Positions 1 through 6,920 of a stretch of 16,110 nt of DNA are shown in pieces; within the stretch, counting starts at the first letter, position 1; every line of letters starts with the position of its first letter. Origin of the DNA: Bacteroidota bacterium. Lineage in GTDB: Bacteria > Bacteroidota > Ignavibacteria > UBA10030. The position numbers and the translations under genes are program-made. The notes under the pieces were generated by a model. The model did no database searches, was not told where the DNA came from, and saw only the letters and a program-made list of their open reading frames with translations. The DNA is taken from assembly GCA_003453835.1 (NCBI GenBank), contig DMMN01000149.1, positions 1-16,110 on the forward strand, written 5' to 3'.

Positions 1-144
1 GATTATCTTTCGGTGATGACAGCGGGAGCGTACGGGTTCTGCACCCCCTCGAACTACAATGCCCGCTTGCGACCGGCCGAGGTGCTGGTCAACGGCGAGC
101 GGGTGCGCGTGATTCGTGAACGGCAGACCCTGGATCAACTGTAG
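1..144 (+). CDS. lysA: Diaminopimelate decarboxylase, C-terminal end (partial)
   Basis: The frame is open from the left edge to TAG at 142-144 and encodes the last 47 residues of a longer protein. The visible end reads TAGAYGFCTPSNYNARLRPAE, then EVLVNGERVRVIRERQTLDQL. This is the C-terminal signature of PLP-dependent diaminopimelate decarboxylase (family form: GAYG, SNYN, RPAEVLV, VIRERET), which makes lysine from meso-diaminopimelate in the cytoplasm. The Tyr of AGAYG and the SNYN stretch lie in the conserved barrel region of the fold III decarboxylases. The catalytic lysine and the rest of the barrel lie outside the window. The gene sits 47 bp before asd on the same strand, which supports the call because both act in the aspartate-to-lysine pathway. 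Recognition is from motif memory over a short stretch, but the match is distinctive. Confidence 0.88.
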   Translation, partial: DYLSVMTAGAYGFCTPSNYNARLRPAEVLVNGERVRVIRERQTLDQL

Positions 145-154
145 CCGTAGGCAA

Positions 155-169
155 TCCCCCTGCGGGGGA
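155..169 (+). promoter_or_regulatory. Short GC hairpin between lysA and asd
   Basis: A perfect 6-bp stem, TCCCCC paired with GGGGGA, closes a TGC loop in the 47-bp lysA-asd spacer. It ends 13 bases before the asd ribosome binding site. What follows (AAACAATTTCT) is not a run of T, so this does not look like a full intrinsic terminator. A transcript-processing or stability element, or a weak attenuator between the two genes, is possible. The structure is visible; any role is inference. Confidence 0.35.
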
Positions 170-191
170 AAACAATTTCTGAAGGAGGTCT

Positions 192-1184
192 ATGAAGCTG
201 CACGACGTTGCTGTCGTGGGTGCGACCGGTCTGGTCGGCCGCGCAATGGTGAGAGTCCTGGAGGAACGGAAATTTCCCGTCAACAAGCTGGTGTTGCTCG
301 CATCCGAGCGGTCCGTGGGGAAGGAGATACCGTTTAACGGAAAGATGGTGCCTGTTCACCGGCTTGAGCCGGATCGGTTTAAGCGCGTGGAATACGCCTT
401 GTTCTCTGCCGGAGCGGGTGTAAGCAGAGAGCACGCGCCGGATGCAGTGAAGCACGGGGCGGTTGTGATCGACAACAGCAGCGCGTTCCGGATGGACGAC
501 AGCGTCCCCCTCGTGGTGCCGGAAGTAAACCGCAAGCAGATTTTCAAACACAAGGGGATCATCGCCAACCCAAACTGTTCCACGATTCAGATGGTCGTGG
601 TTCTGAAACCGCTGCATGACGCGTTCAAGATCAAGCGGGTGATCGTTTCGACCTATCAGTCTGTCACTGGTGCCGGGAACAAAGCCGTCGTCCAGTTACA
701 GGAGGAGCTGGCAAACCACGTTCCGAAGGAGATGAAGTTCCCGCACCCGATCGCGTTCAATTGCATCCCTCACATCGACGCCTTCTTCGATGATGGCTAT
801 ACGAAGGAGGAAGTCAAGATGATGAATGAGACGAAGAAGATCATGGGGGAGAACATCAAAGTGTCCGCAACGACTGTTCGAGTGCCCGTGATGGGAGGGC
901 ACAGCGAGTCGGTGAACATCGAGTTCGAAAAGAAGTGTTCCGTAAAGGAAGTGCGCGAGATCCTCGACAAGGCGCCCGGCGTCGTGGTGGAAGACGATCC
1001 CAAGAACAACATCTATCCTATGCCCATCAACGCACACGACAAAGACGATGTCTTCGTGGGTCGGATCAGAAAAGACGAGACGGTGCCGAGCGGGATCAAC
1101 CTCTGGATCGTCTCGGACAATATCCGGAAGGGCGCGGCAACAAATGCCGTGCAGATCGCGGAGGTTCTGGCACTCGGGAAATGA
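192..1184 (+). CDS. asd: Aspartate-semialdehyde dehydrogenase
   Basis: This 330-residue cytoplasmic enzyme catalyses NADPH-dependent reductive dephosphorylation of aspartyl-4-phosphate to aspartate-4-semialdehyde, the branch point to lysine/diaminopimelate, threonine and methionine. The N-terminal dinucleotide-binding loop is GATGLVG at residues 10-16. The catalytic cysteine is C129 in NPNCST. Q156 lies in STYQSVTGAG. The substrate-binding arginine is R230 in TTVRVPV, and the general base is H237 in GGHSESVN. Length and motif order match the family with nothing missing. The ATG at 192 is supported by AGGAGG at 183-188, although the spacing of 3 bases is tight. The gene follows lysA at 47 bp, so the two probably form a lysine / cell-wall precursor operon. 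It is followed by 133 bp without a gene. Confidence 0.96.
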   Translation: MKLHDVAVVGATGLVGRAMVRVLEERKFPVNKLVLLASERSVGKEIPFNGKMVPVHRLEPDRFKRVEYALFSAGAGVSREHAPDAVKHGAVVIDNSSAFRMDDSVPLVVPEVNRKQIFKHKGIIANPNCSTIQMVVVLKPLHDAFKIKRVIVSTYQSVTGAGNKAVVQLQEELANHVPKEMKFPHPIAFNCIPHIDAFFDDGYTKEEVKMMNETKKIMGENIKVSATTVRVPVMGGHSESVNIEFEKKCSVKEVREILDKAPGVVVEDDPKNNIYPMPINAHDKDDVFVGRIRKDETVPSGINLWIVSDNIRKGAATNAVQIAEVLALGK

Positions 1185-1264
1185 TGTCAAGCTTCTGGGA
1201 CGGGCACATCACCGAGGGTATGAGACGGTCGATGAAGCTTCGCGGAGATGATACAAGAATCCGT

Positions 1265-1292
1265 TTGACATCTGCTCGGGAATCAATATTGC
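1265..1292 (+). promoter_or_regulatory. Candidate promoter for the Sco lipoprotein gene
   Basis: In the 133-bp gap after asd there is a perfect TTGACA at 1265-1270, then 16 bases, then TATTGC at 1287-1292, a weak -10. The same stretch also half-fits the Bacteroidetes pattern, with TTTG at 1264-1267, 19 bases, then TA at 1287. A start near 1300 would give a very short leader before the ATG at 1318, which fits the lack of a visible Shine-Dalgarno there. This is a suggestion from sequence only. Confidence 0.35.
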
Positions 1293-1317
1293 ACAAAGTA
1301 CGGGCGAACAATTCAAA

Positions 1318-2208
1318 ATGAAAACAATTCAACGATGCTTGGCCTTCGCTCTTCTTCTCGTCCTTGTTTCCTGCACAACGAGAGAAGACGGGCAGAACAA
1401 GCAGACCGACCTCGTCACGTTCGCGCTCAAGGGTGAGGTCGTTTCCCTCGATCCCTCAGCGAGGCGCATGACGATTGCGCATGAGGAGATCCCCAACTAC
1501 ATGAAGGCGATGATCATGCCGTTCAAGGTGAAGGACTCGACGCTGTTTGTCGGCGTTGAAGTCGGAGATTCGGTGCAGGGGACGCTGGCCGTCTCGCGTA
1601 CAGAAAGCTGGATTGAGAACCTTGCGGTCATTGGGAAGGGAGAAGCTCCTCCGCTTTCTGCCGGCGATGTGGTATTCAAGAGGCTCTTCAAAGAGGGTAG
1701 GCCCATGCCGGAGTTCACGTTCACCAATCAGGACGGGAAGCGAATCAAGTTCAGCGACTTCAAAGGGAAAGTTCTTGCATTCACATTCGTCTATACGCGC
1801 TGCCCGCTGCCCGATTTCTGCATTCGCATGAGCGATCATTTTGCGAAGGTGCAGAAGGCGCTGGCGAAGGAGCGATCGCTCCAGAGTTCCTGGTATCTTC
1901 TGACCATCAGTTTCGATCCCGAGTTTGACACACCCGCCGTGTTGAAGAAGTATGGCCAAACCTACGGCGCCGATTTTTCCACCTGGGATTTCGCGACCGG
2001 CGACTCCGCCTCCATCCGCAGGCTTGCCGACGGGCTTGATCTGACGCTCCAGAACGACGAGGGTGGACTTATTGCCCATAATCTTCGCACGGTCCTGCTC
2101 GATCCGAAAGGCAACCTTTCGAAGATCTTCAAAGGAAATGAATGGAGTCCGGAGGATGTCCTCGCCGAAATCCGGAAGCTTTCCAAATCAAACATCACTC
2201 ATCAGTAG
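1318..2208 (+). CDS. CusF-like domain / SCO1-SenC fusion lipoprotein
   Basis: This 296-residue envelope lipoprotein probably binds copper and delivers it to, or redox-tunes, the CuA site of cytochrome c oxidase. Residues 1-19 are a lipoprotein signal peptide with lipobox LVSC (lipidated C19). Residues about 33-105 resemble CusF: H55 in AHEEIP, then YMKAMIMPFKV, giving Met ligand candidates M62, M65 and M67. M62 stands where E. coli CusF has its copper-stacking Trp. Residues about 120-290 are a Sco thioredoxin-like domain with C162 and C168 in RCPLPDFC and the conserved His H254 in LIAHNLRTVLLDP. The Cys pair is CX5C rather than the classic CX3C of Sco. I recall similar CPxPxFC forms in other bacterial Sco proteins, so this is a variant and not damage. 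No Shine-Dalgarno is evident; the start was chosen because it gives a perfect signal peptide. The methionine-synthesis gene begins 36 bp downstream and may be co-transcribed. Confidence 0.9.
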   Translation: MKTIQRCLAFALLLVLVSCTTREDGQNKQTDLVTFALKGEVVSLDPSARRMTIAHEEIPNYMKAMIMPFKVKDSTLFVGVEVGDSVQGTLAVSRTESWIENLAVIGKGEAPPLSAGDVVFKRLFKEGRPMPEFTFTNQDGKRIKFSDFKGKVLAFTFVYTRCPLPDFCIRMSDHFAKVQKALAKERSLQSSWYLLTISFDPEFDTPAVLKKYGQTYGADFSTWDFATGDSASIRRLADGLDLTLQNDEGGLIAHNLRTVLLDPKGNLSKIFKGNEWSPEDVLAEIRKLSKSNITHQ

Positions 2209-2244
2209 TGTGCCCCACCACACACTTCGTAGTCGGAGAATATT

Positions 2245-4104
2245 GTGAAGGTCGATTTTCGTGAACGTATCAGACAGGGACCCATCCTGTGCGACGGGGC
2301 GATGGGGACGCTTCTTGATCTGTACGAGTACGAAGAGCAACCGCACGAGATTCAGAACCTGAAGAATCCCGACATCGTCGAACGCATTCACCGCGAGTAT
2401 GCCGAGGCGGGCGCGGAGATCATCGAAACAAACACCTTCTCGGCAAACCGCTTCCGTCTCACGCAGTTCCATCTGGAGGAGAAGCTCGAAGAGATCAATC
2501 GGCGGGCGGTGGAGATCGCTCGTCGGGCAGCCGGGGAGAAGGTGTACGTGGCGGGAGCCGTTGGACCAACAGGGAAGCTCCTAGAGCCGATCGGCAAACT
2601 CAGGTTTCAGGACGCGCGTGCGGCATTCAGAGAACAGATTGAGATCCTCGTGAAGGAGGGAGTTGACCTCCTCATTCTGGAGACGTTCGTCAGCCTGCAG
2701 GAATTGGATGAAGCGATTTCGGCAGCAAAGGAAGTCTCCGACCTCCCGATCGTCGCACAGAAGGCGTTCCCTGAGGACGGCTCTATTCTGTCGGGAACAT
2801 TTCCGATTGAAGTGGTCGAGCATATTCTTTCGCGTGGCGTTGATGTCGTCGGGGCCAACTGTACGGTCGGCCCCCAGCGGATGTTCAGCCTCATCCGGAG
2901 CATGTACAAAGACGGCGTCATCCTCTCCGCTCAGCCCGCCGCCGGCATCCCAACACTTCTGAACGGGCGGGCAGTGTACCACACAACCCCGGAGTACCTC
3001 GGGGCCTATGCAAAGGAACTTGTCCAGGCGGGTGTAACGCTTGTCGGAGCGTGCTGCGGATCGACGCCGGCACATATCCGACAGATTCGAAAGGCACTCG
3101 ACGAACTACAGGGGAAGCGGGAGGAGGAACGAGGTCGAAGCGAAATTGTGCCTCGGATCGTGATAAAGCAGGCGGAGATAAAGGTCGTCGAGCTCGGCAA
3201 GGAAAAGGAATCTGAGCGGAAGGATGAGTGGTCGCTCTTTGCGAAAAACATCCGAAAGAAGTTCCTCACTTCCGTTGAGCTGGATATCCCACGGGGCATC
3301 GAGATGTCAGCCGTTCTTGAAGGGGCGGGATATCTCCACAAGCACGGTGTCGATGCCATTAACATCACGGACGGCGCAAGAGCGCGCCTGAGAATGAGCT
3401 CGGTTGCGCTGTCGCACATGGTTCAGCAGAGCGTCGGCATCGAGGCGATGACGCATCTTGCCACACGCGATCGGAACATGATCGGCCTACAGGCGGAGTT
3501 GCTCGGCGCGCACGCACTCGGTCTCCGAAACATTCTCTGCATTACGGGTGATCCAACAAGCATAGGCGATTACCCGCACGCGACGTCGGTGTTTGACATC
3601 GACTCCGTCGGTTTGATCCGCGCCGTCAGGTCGATGAACGACGGTCGCGATCTCATGGGGAACACCATCGAGCACCACACTTCCTTCTTCATCGCGTGTG
3701 CTGCTAATCCGATAGCGGACGACATGGATGTAGAGATCCGCAAGCTGGAACGAAAAATTGCCGCCGGCGCCGACGTTATCTACACTCAGCCGCTCTATGA
3801 ATTGCGCACACTAGAGCAATTCCTGAAGCGCATGGAGCAATGGCAAAGACCCGTTATGGTGGGACTTCTGCCTTTGCGGAGCTACAAGCACGCCGAGTTT
3901 CTCCATAATGAGATTCCTGGAATGGCCATCCCGGATTCGATTCGAGACAGGCTTCGTCACGCAGGCGAAAGAGCCGCATCGGTCGGTGTCCAGCTTACAA
4001 TCGAATTCCTCAAGGAGGCCAAGGCAATGGTCGCTGGCGCCTACTTTATGCCCCCGTTCAAGAAATACGATATCATCCCACCCATCCTGGAAAGCTGTCT
4101 GTAA
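2245..4104 (+). CDS. Bifunctional homocysteine S-methyltransferase / 5,10-methylenetetrahydrofolate reductase
   Basis: This 619-residue cytoplasmic enzyme of methionine and one-carbon metabolism has the same two-domain order as Bacillus YitJ. Residues about 1-290 form a homocysteine S-methyltransferase barrel with DGAMGT at 17-22, ETNTF at 61-65 and the zinc/thiol cysteines C206 (GANCTVG), C270 and C271 (GACCGS). Residues about 291-335 are a charged linker rich in Glu, Lys and Arg. Residues about 336-615 form a MetF-type FAD barrel. E345 in SVELDIPRG corresponds to the catalytic Glu region, and D436 in CITGDP to the FAD-contacting Asp. The protein lacks the cobalamin and activation domains of MetH, so how the methyl group passes from methyl-folate to homocysteine is not evident from the sequence. 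The start is GTG, supported by GGAGA at 2235-2239 with 5 bases between. No S-box or B12 riboswitch fits in the 36-bp gap upstream. Confidence 0.93.
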   Translation: MKVDFRERIRQGPILCDGAMGTLLDLYEYEEQPHEIQNLKNPDIVERIHREYAEAGAEIIETNTFSANRFRLTQFHLEEKLEEINRRAVEIARRAAGEKVYVAGAVGPTGKLLEPIGKLRFQDARAAFREQIEILVKEGVDLLILETFVSLQELDEAISAAKEVSDLPIVAQKAFPEDGSILSGTFPIEVVEHILSRGVDVVGANCTVGPQRMFSLIRSMYKDGVILSAQPAAGIPTLLNGRAVYHTTPEYLGAYAKELVQAGVTLVGACCGSTPAHIRQIRKALDELQGKREEERGRSEIVPRIVIKQAEIKVVELGKEKESERKDEWSLFAKNIRKKFLTSVELDIPRGIEMSAVLEGAGYLHKHGVDAINITDGARARLRMSSVALSHMVQQSVGIEAMTHLATRDRNMIGLQAELLGAHALGLRNILCITGDPTSIGDYPHATSVFDIDSVGLIRAVRSMNDGRDLMGNTIEHHTSFFIACAANPIADDMDVEIRKLERKIAAGADVIYTQPLYELRTLEQFLKRMEQWQRPVMVGLLPLRSYKHAEFLHNEIPGMAIPDSIRDRLRHAGERAASVGVQLTIEFLKEAKAMVAGAYFMPPFKKYDIIPPILESCL

Positions 4105-4124
4105 GCATATCGCAAAAAAATCCT

Positions 4125-4175
4125 CTTGCTTTTCGTTTCGTCAATCAGGATATTCCTGCGAATAAATAAAGCAAG
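4125..4175. repeat. Nested inverted repeat between the methionine gene and the DUF5916 gene
   Basis: In the 89-bp gap, CTTGCTTT (4125-4132) pairs with AAAGCAAG (4168-4175). Inside it, TTCG (4137-4140) pairs with CGAA (4159-4162), and CAGGA (4146-4150) with TCCTG (4154-4158). A single RNA could fold as a long interrupted hairpin. There is no U-run after it on the plus strand. On the minus strand the hairpin would run into seven U from the A-run at 4114-4120, but no minus-strand gene ends here. It may be a weak plus-strand terminator or a leader structure that holds the AAGGA at 4173-4177 in a stem. Confidence 0.4.
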
Positions 4176-4193
4176 GAAGAATTTCTATTCGGA

Positions 4194-6875
4194 ATGACTC
4201 CAGAACGCGCTTTGCTGCTTTCGGGGATTGTCGCGATCACACCGGCCTTCGCAAGTCTCGCGCAGTCACCTCAGAACCTGCCCTCTGGACTCGGCGCACT
4301 CCGCGCTCACGAGCCCGTTGTCATCGACGGGCATCTCTCTGAACGAGTGTGGCAGCGTGCCGGAGAAACTAGGTTCATCCAACGCGAGCCGTACGAAGGA
4401 GCCCCACCCTCGGAGCGAACGGAAGTCTGGGTGTGCTACGATGACGAAGCGCTCTACGTTGCTGCTCGATTGTTCGACAGCGCGCCCGATTCGGTAATCG
4501 GCCGGCTCGCCCGTCGGGATGAAGACTCCCAATCGGATCAATTCGGATTCGCTCTCGATGCCGCACACGACAAACGAACCGCCGTCTATTTCATCGTGAA
4601 CCCTGCCGGCGCCATCGAAGACGGAACAATCTCCAACGATTCACACCTGAATTCTAACTGGGACGCGATCTGGGACGTTGCCGTGCGCATCGACGACAAA
4701 GGTTGGACGGCGGAGTTCCGCGTTCTACTCTCGCAGCTCAGGTTCGCCAAGAACGATCGGTATGTCTGGGGTATTGAATTCTTTCGACGCATCGAGCGAA
4801 GACATGAAGAGTGTTATCTTGCACGCCACCCACGAACCGATGCCGTCCGCGTTTCGCGTTGGACCGAGCTCCACGGAATAGAAGGAATCGAACCCCCCGC
4901 TCGAATCGAGATTCTTCCATACATAGCAGGAACGACGAAGTTCCTCCAGCAACCGGCGGTTGATTCCTTCAACGAAGGCCGCGACGATCCCTACAAGGTC
5001 GGACGAGACTATTTTGGGAACGTCGGCGCAGACGCGAAGATCGGTCTCCGCGGGGACGTGACCCTCGATGTGTCGCTCAATCCGGATTTCGCCCAGGTCG
5101 AGGTCGACCCAGCCATTGTGAACCTCACGGCGTACGAAACCCGCTTCCAGGAAAAACGCCCCTTCTTCATCGAAGGGCAGAGCATCTTCAACTTCGGTCG
5201 CGGTGGTGCAACGAGCTTGCAGGATTTCAACTGGCATGACCCCAACCTCTTCTACAGCCGGCGCATCGGTCGCGGACCCCAGGCATCCGTTACTCATCCG
5301 GGATTTCGAGACATTCCAGACCGCACGACGATTCTCGGCGCGGCAAAGCTCAGCGGCAAGATCAGCGAAACGTGGTCGTTCGCCGCCCTGACGGCCGTCA
5401 CCGACCGTGAGTATGGGAATGTCGATTCAGCGGGGATCCGATTCAGCGAAGAGATTGAACCGCTAACGTTCTACGGCATTCTAAGAACGCAAAAGGAATT
5501 CAATGACGCCCGCCAGGCGATCGGCATTCTTGCCACGAGCGTCGAACGCGATCTTCGACAATCGCGGCTGCAGAACGTCTTGAACGATCGGGCGCTCTCG
5601 TTGGGGATCGACGGCTGGACGTTTCTGGATGCGGAGAAGGATTGGGTTCTCACCGGTTGGGCAGGGGCATCTTACGTCGGGGGATCCCCCTCCCGGTTGA
5701 TTGCCTTGCAGAGGTCACCGGTGCACTATTTTCAGCGCCCCGAGGCCGACTACGTCGAGGTCGACTCGACGGCAACGTCAATGACCGGATGGGCAACCCG
5801 TGTGTGGCTGGACAAGGTAAAAGGGAACTGGATTTTCAACGCGGCGCTTGGAGCGATTCACCCAAGCTTTGAATCCAACGACGCGGGCTTCCTCTCGAAT
5901 GCGGATTACGTCAACATGCACGTCTATGCCGGCTATCAATGGTTTGAACCCGATGGTGTGTTCCTCACGAAGAGTGCAACGGCCACGGCTCTGCGTGAGT
6001 TCGACTTCGGGAGATTCGAAATCGGGGAGACGTACAGGTTCGATCTGTTCGGTCAGTTTTCAAACTTTTGGAATTCGTACTTCGGTTTCGGATACAATAT
6101 GGAGTCGTTTGATGACCAGCGGACCCGAGGGGGGCCGCTCATGAAGTCTCTTGAAAGCGCGTTTCTGTACACGACACTTTCCACGGATTCCCGAAATCTC
6201 CTGAGCGGGACGGTGCATACGAGCGCTTCGAAAGGCGCCTCCGGTGGATGGAATTTCTATACCTCTCTTGGGTTCACATGGAAAGCCTCGAAGACGCTGA
6301 TGATTCGCGGTGGCCCGGATTTCTCCCGCAATCATAACGTTGCTCAGTACGTAACCAGCCTAAGCGATCCGCACGCCCTTCAAACCTTCAAGCGACGATA
6401 CATCTTTGGAACGCTTGATCAGACGACGCTCTCGGCTTCGTTTCGCGTCTACTGGACGTTTTCCCCAAAGCTAAGTCTCCAACTCTATCTCCAACCTCTT
6501 CTCTCAACCGGCAAGTACACGGACTTCAAAGAGCTTTCTAGGCCCCGCACGTTTTCCTTCAACCATTTTGGCGATGGGAGTTCGACGATCAGGCGGGACG
6601 AAAACGTCTACGCCATTGATCCTGACGGACCCGCCAAACCTGCCTCACCATTCCTCCTCTACAATCCCAACTTCAACTTCAAATCGCTTCGTGCAAACGC
6701 GGTGCTGCGCTGGGAGTATCTGCCCGGCTCGACGTTCTATTTTGTCTGGACGAACGAGAAGGTCGACTACGAGACGGGGGGCGAGTTTCGTTTCGGCCGC
6801 GACTTCAGCACGCTCCTGCGCGACCGGCCGGACAACGTCTTCTCGATCAAGCTGACGTATTGGATGAATCCGTAG
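4194..6875 (+). CDS. Secreted CBM9-like / DUF5916 outer-membrane protein
   Basis: This is an 893-residue envelope protein. A signal peptide spans residues 1-23 (hydrophobic ALLLSGIVAITPAFA, likely cut after SLA). Residues about 37-225 form a carbohydrate-binding-module-9-like beta sandwich: VVIDGHLSERVW, TEVWVCYDDEALYVA, then GWTAEFRVLLSQLRF. The remainder is DUF5916, a large predicted outer-membrane beta barrel. Its hallmark segment, NPDFAQVEVDPAIVNLTAYE followed by RFQEKRPFFIEG, lies at about residues 297-328. The family is common in Bacteroidota and related phyla. Its substrate is unknown to me; uptake or surface binding of glycans or peptides is only a guess. Start support is weak: AAGGA at 4173-4177 is 16 bases from the ATG and lies within an inverted repeat. 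The C-terminus ends TYWMNP, so an aromatic residue is near but not at the very end. The gene converges on the cyclase gene with 45 bp between stops and no clear terminator. Confidence 0.85.
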   Translation: MTPERALLLSGIVAITPAFASLAQSPQNLPSGLGALRAHEPVVIDGHLSERVWQRAGETRFIQREPYEGAPPSERTEVWVCYDDEALYVAARLFDSAPDSVIGRLARRDEDSQSDQFGFALDAAHDKRTAVYFIVNPAGAIEDGTISNDSHLNSNWDAIWDVAVRIDDKGWTAEFRVLLSQLRFAKNDRYVWGIEFFRRIERRHEECYLARHPRTDAVRVSRWTELHGIEGIEPPARIEILPYIAGTTKFLQQPAVDSFNEGRDDPYKVGRDYFGNVGADAKIGLRGDVTLDVSLNPDFAQVEVDPAIVNLTAYETRFQEKRPFFIEGQSIFNFGRGGATSLQDFNWHDPNLFYSRRIGRGPQASVTHPGFRDIPDRTTILGAAKLSGKISETWSFAALTAVTDREYGNVDSAGIRFSEEIEPLTFYGILRTQKEFNDARQAIGILATSVERDLRQSRLQNVLNDRALSLGIDGWTFLDAEKDWVLTGWAGASYVGGSPSRLIALQRSPVHYFQRPEADYVEVDSTATSMTGWATRVWLDKVKGNWIFNAALGAIHPSFESNDAGFLSNADYVNMHVYAGYQWFEPDGVFLTKSATATALREFDFGRFEIGETYRFDLFGQFSNFWNSYFGFGYNMESFDDQRTRGGPLMKSLESAFLYTTLSTDSRNLLSGTVHTSASKGASGGWNFYTSLGFTWKASKTLMIRGGPDFSRNHNVAQYVTSLSDPHALQTFKRRYIFGTLDQTTLSASFRVYWTFSPKLSLQLYLQPLLSTGKYTDFKELSRPRTFSFNHFGDGSSTIRRDENVYAIDPDGPAKPASPFLLYNPNFNFKSLRANAVLRWEYLPGSTFYFVWTNEKVDYETGGEFRFGRDFSTLLRDRPDNVFSIKLTYWMNP

Positions 6876-6920
6876 AGTGGCGAGGTGCGGTACCGTGTAG
6901 TCGCGAGGCAAGACGGAAGA

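Noticed and set aside
1185..1317. Hairpin using the two AAGCTT words in the gap after asd as a terminator
   Set aside because: The AAGCTT words are each self-palindromic and 40 bases apart with no supporting stem and no T-tract.
6876..6920. Bidirectional terminator between the converging DUF5916 and cyclase genes
   Set aside because: Only the short palindrome CGGTACCG is visible and neither strand has a T-run, so no terminator can be claimed.
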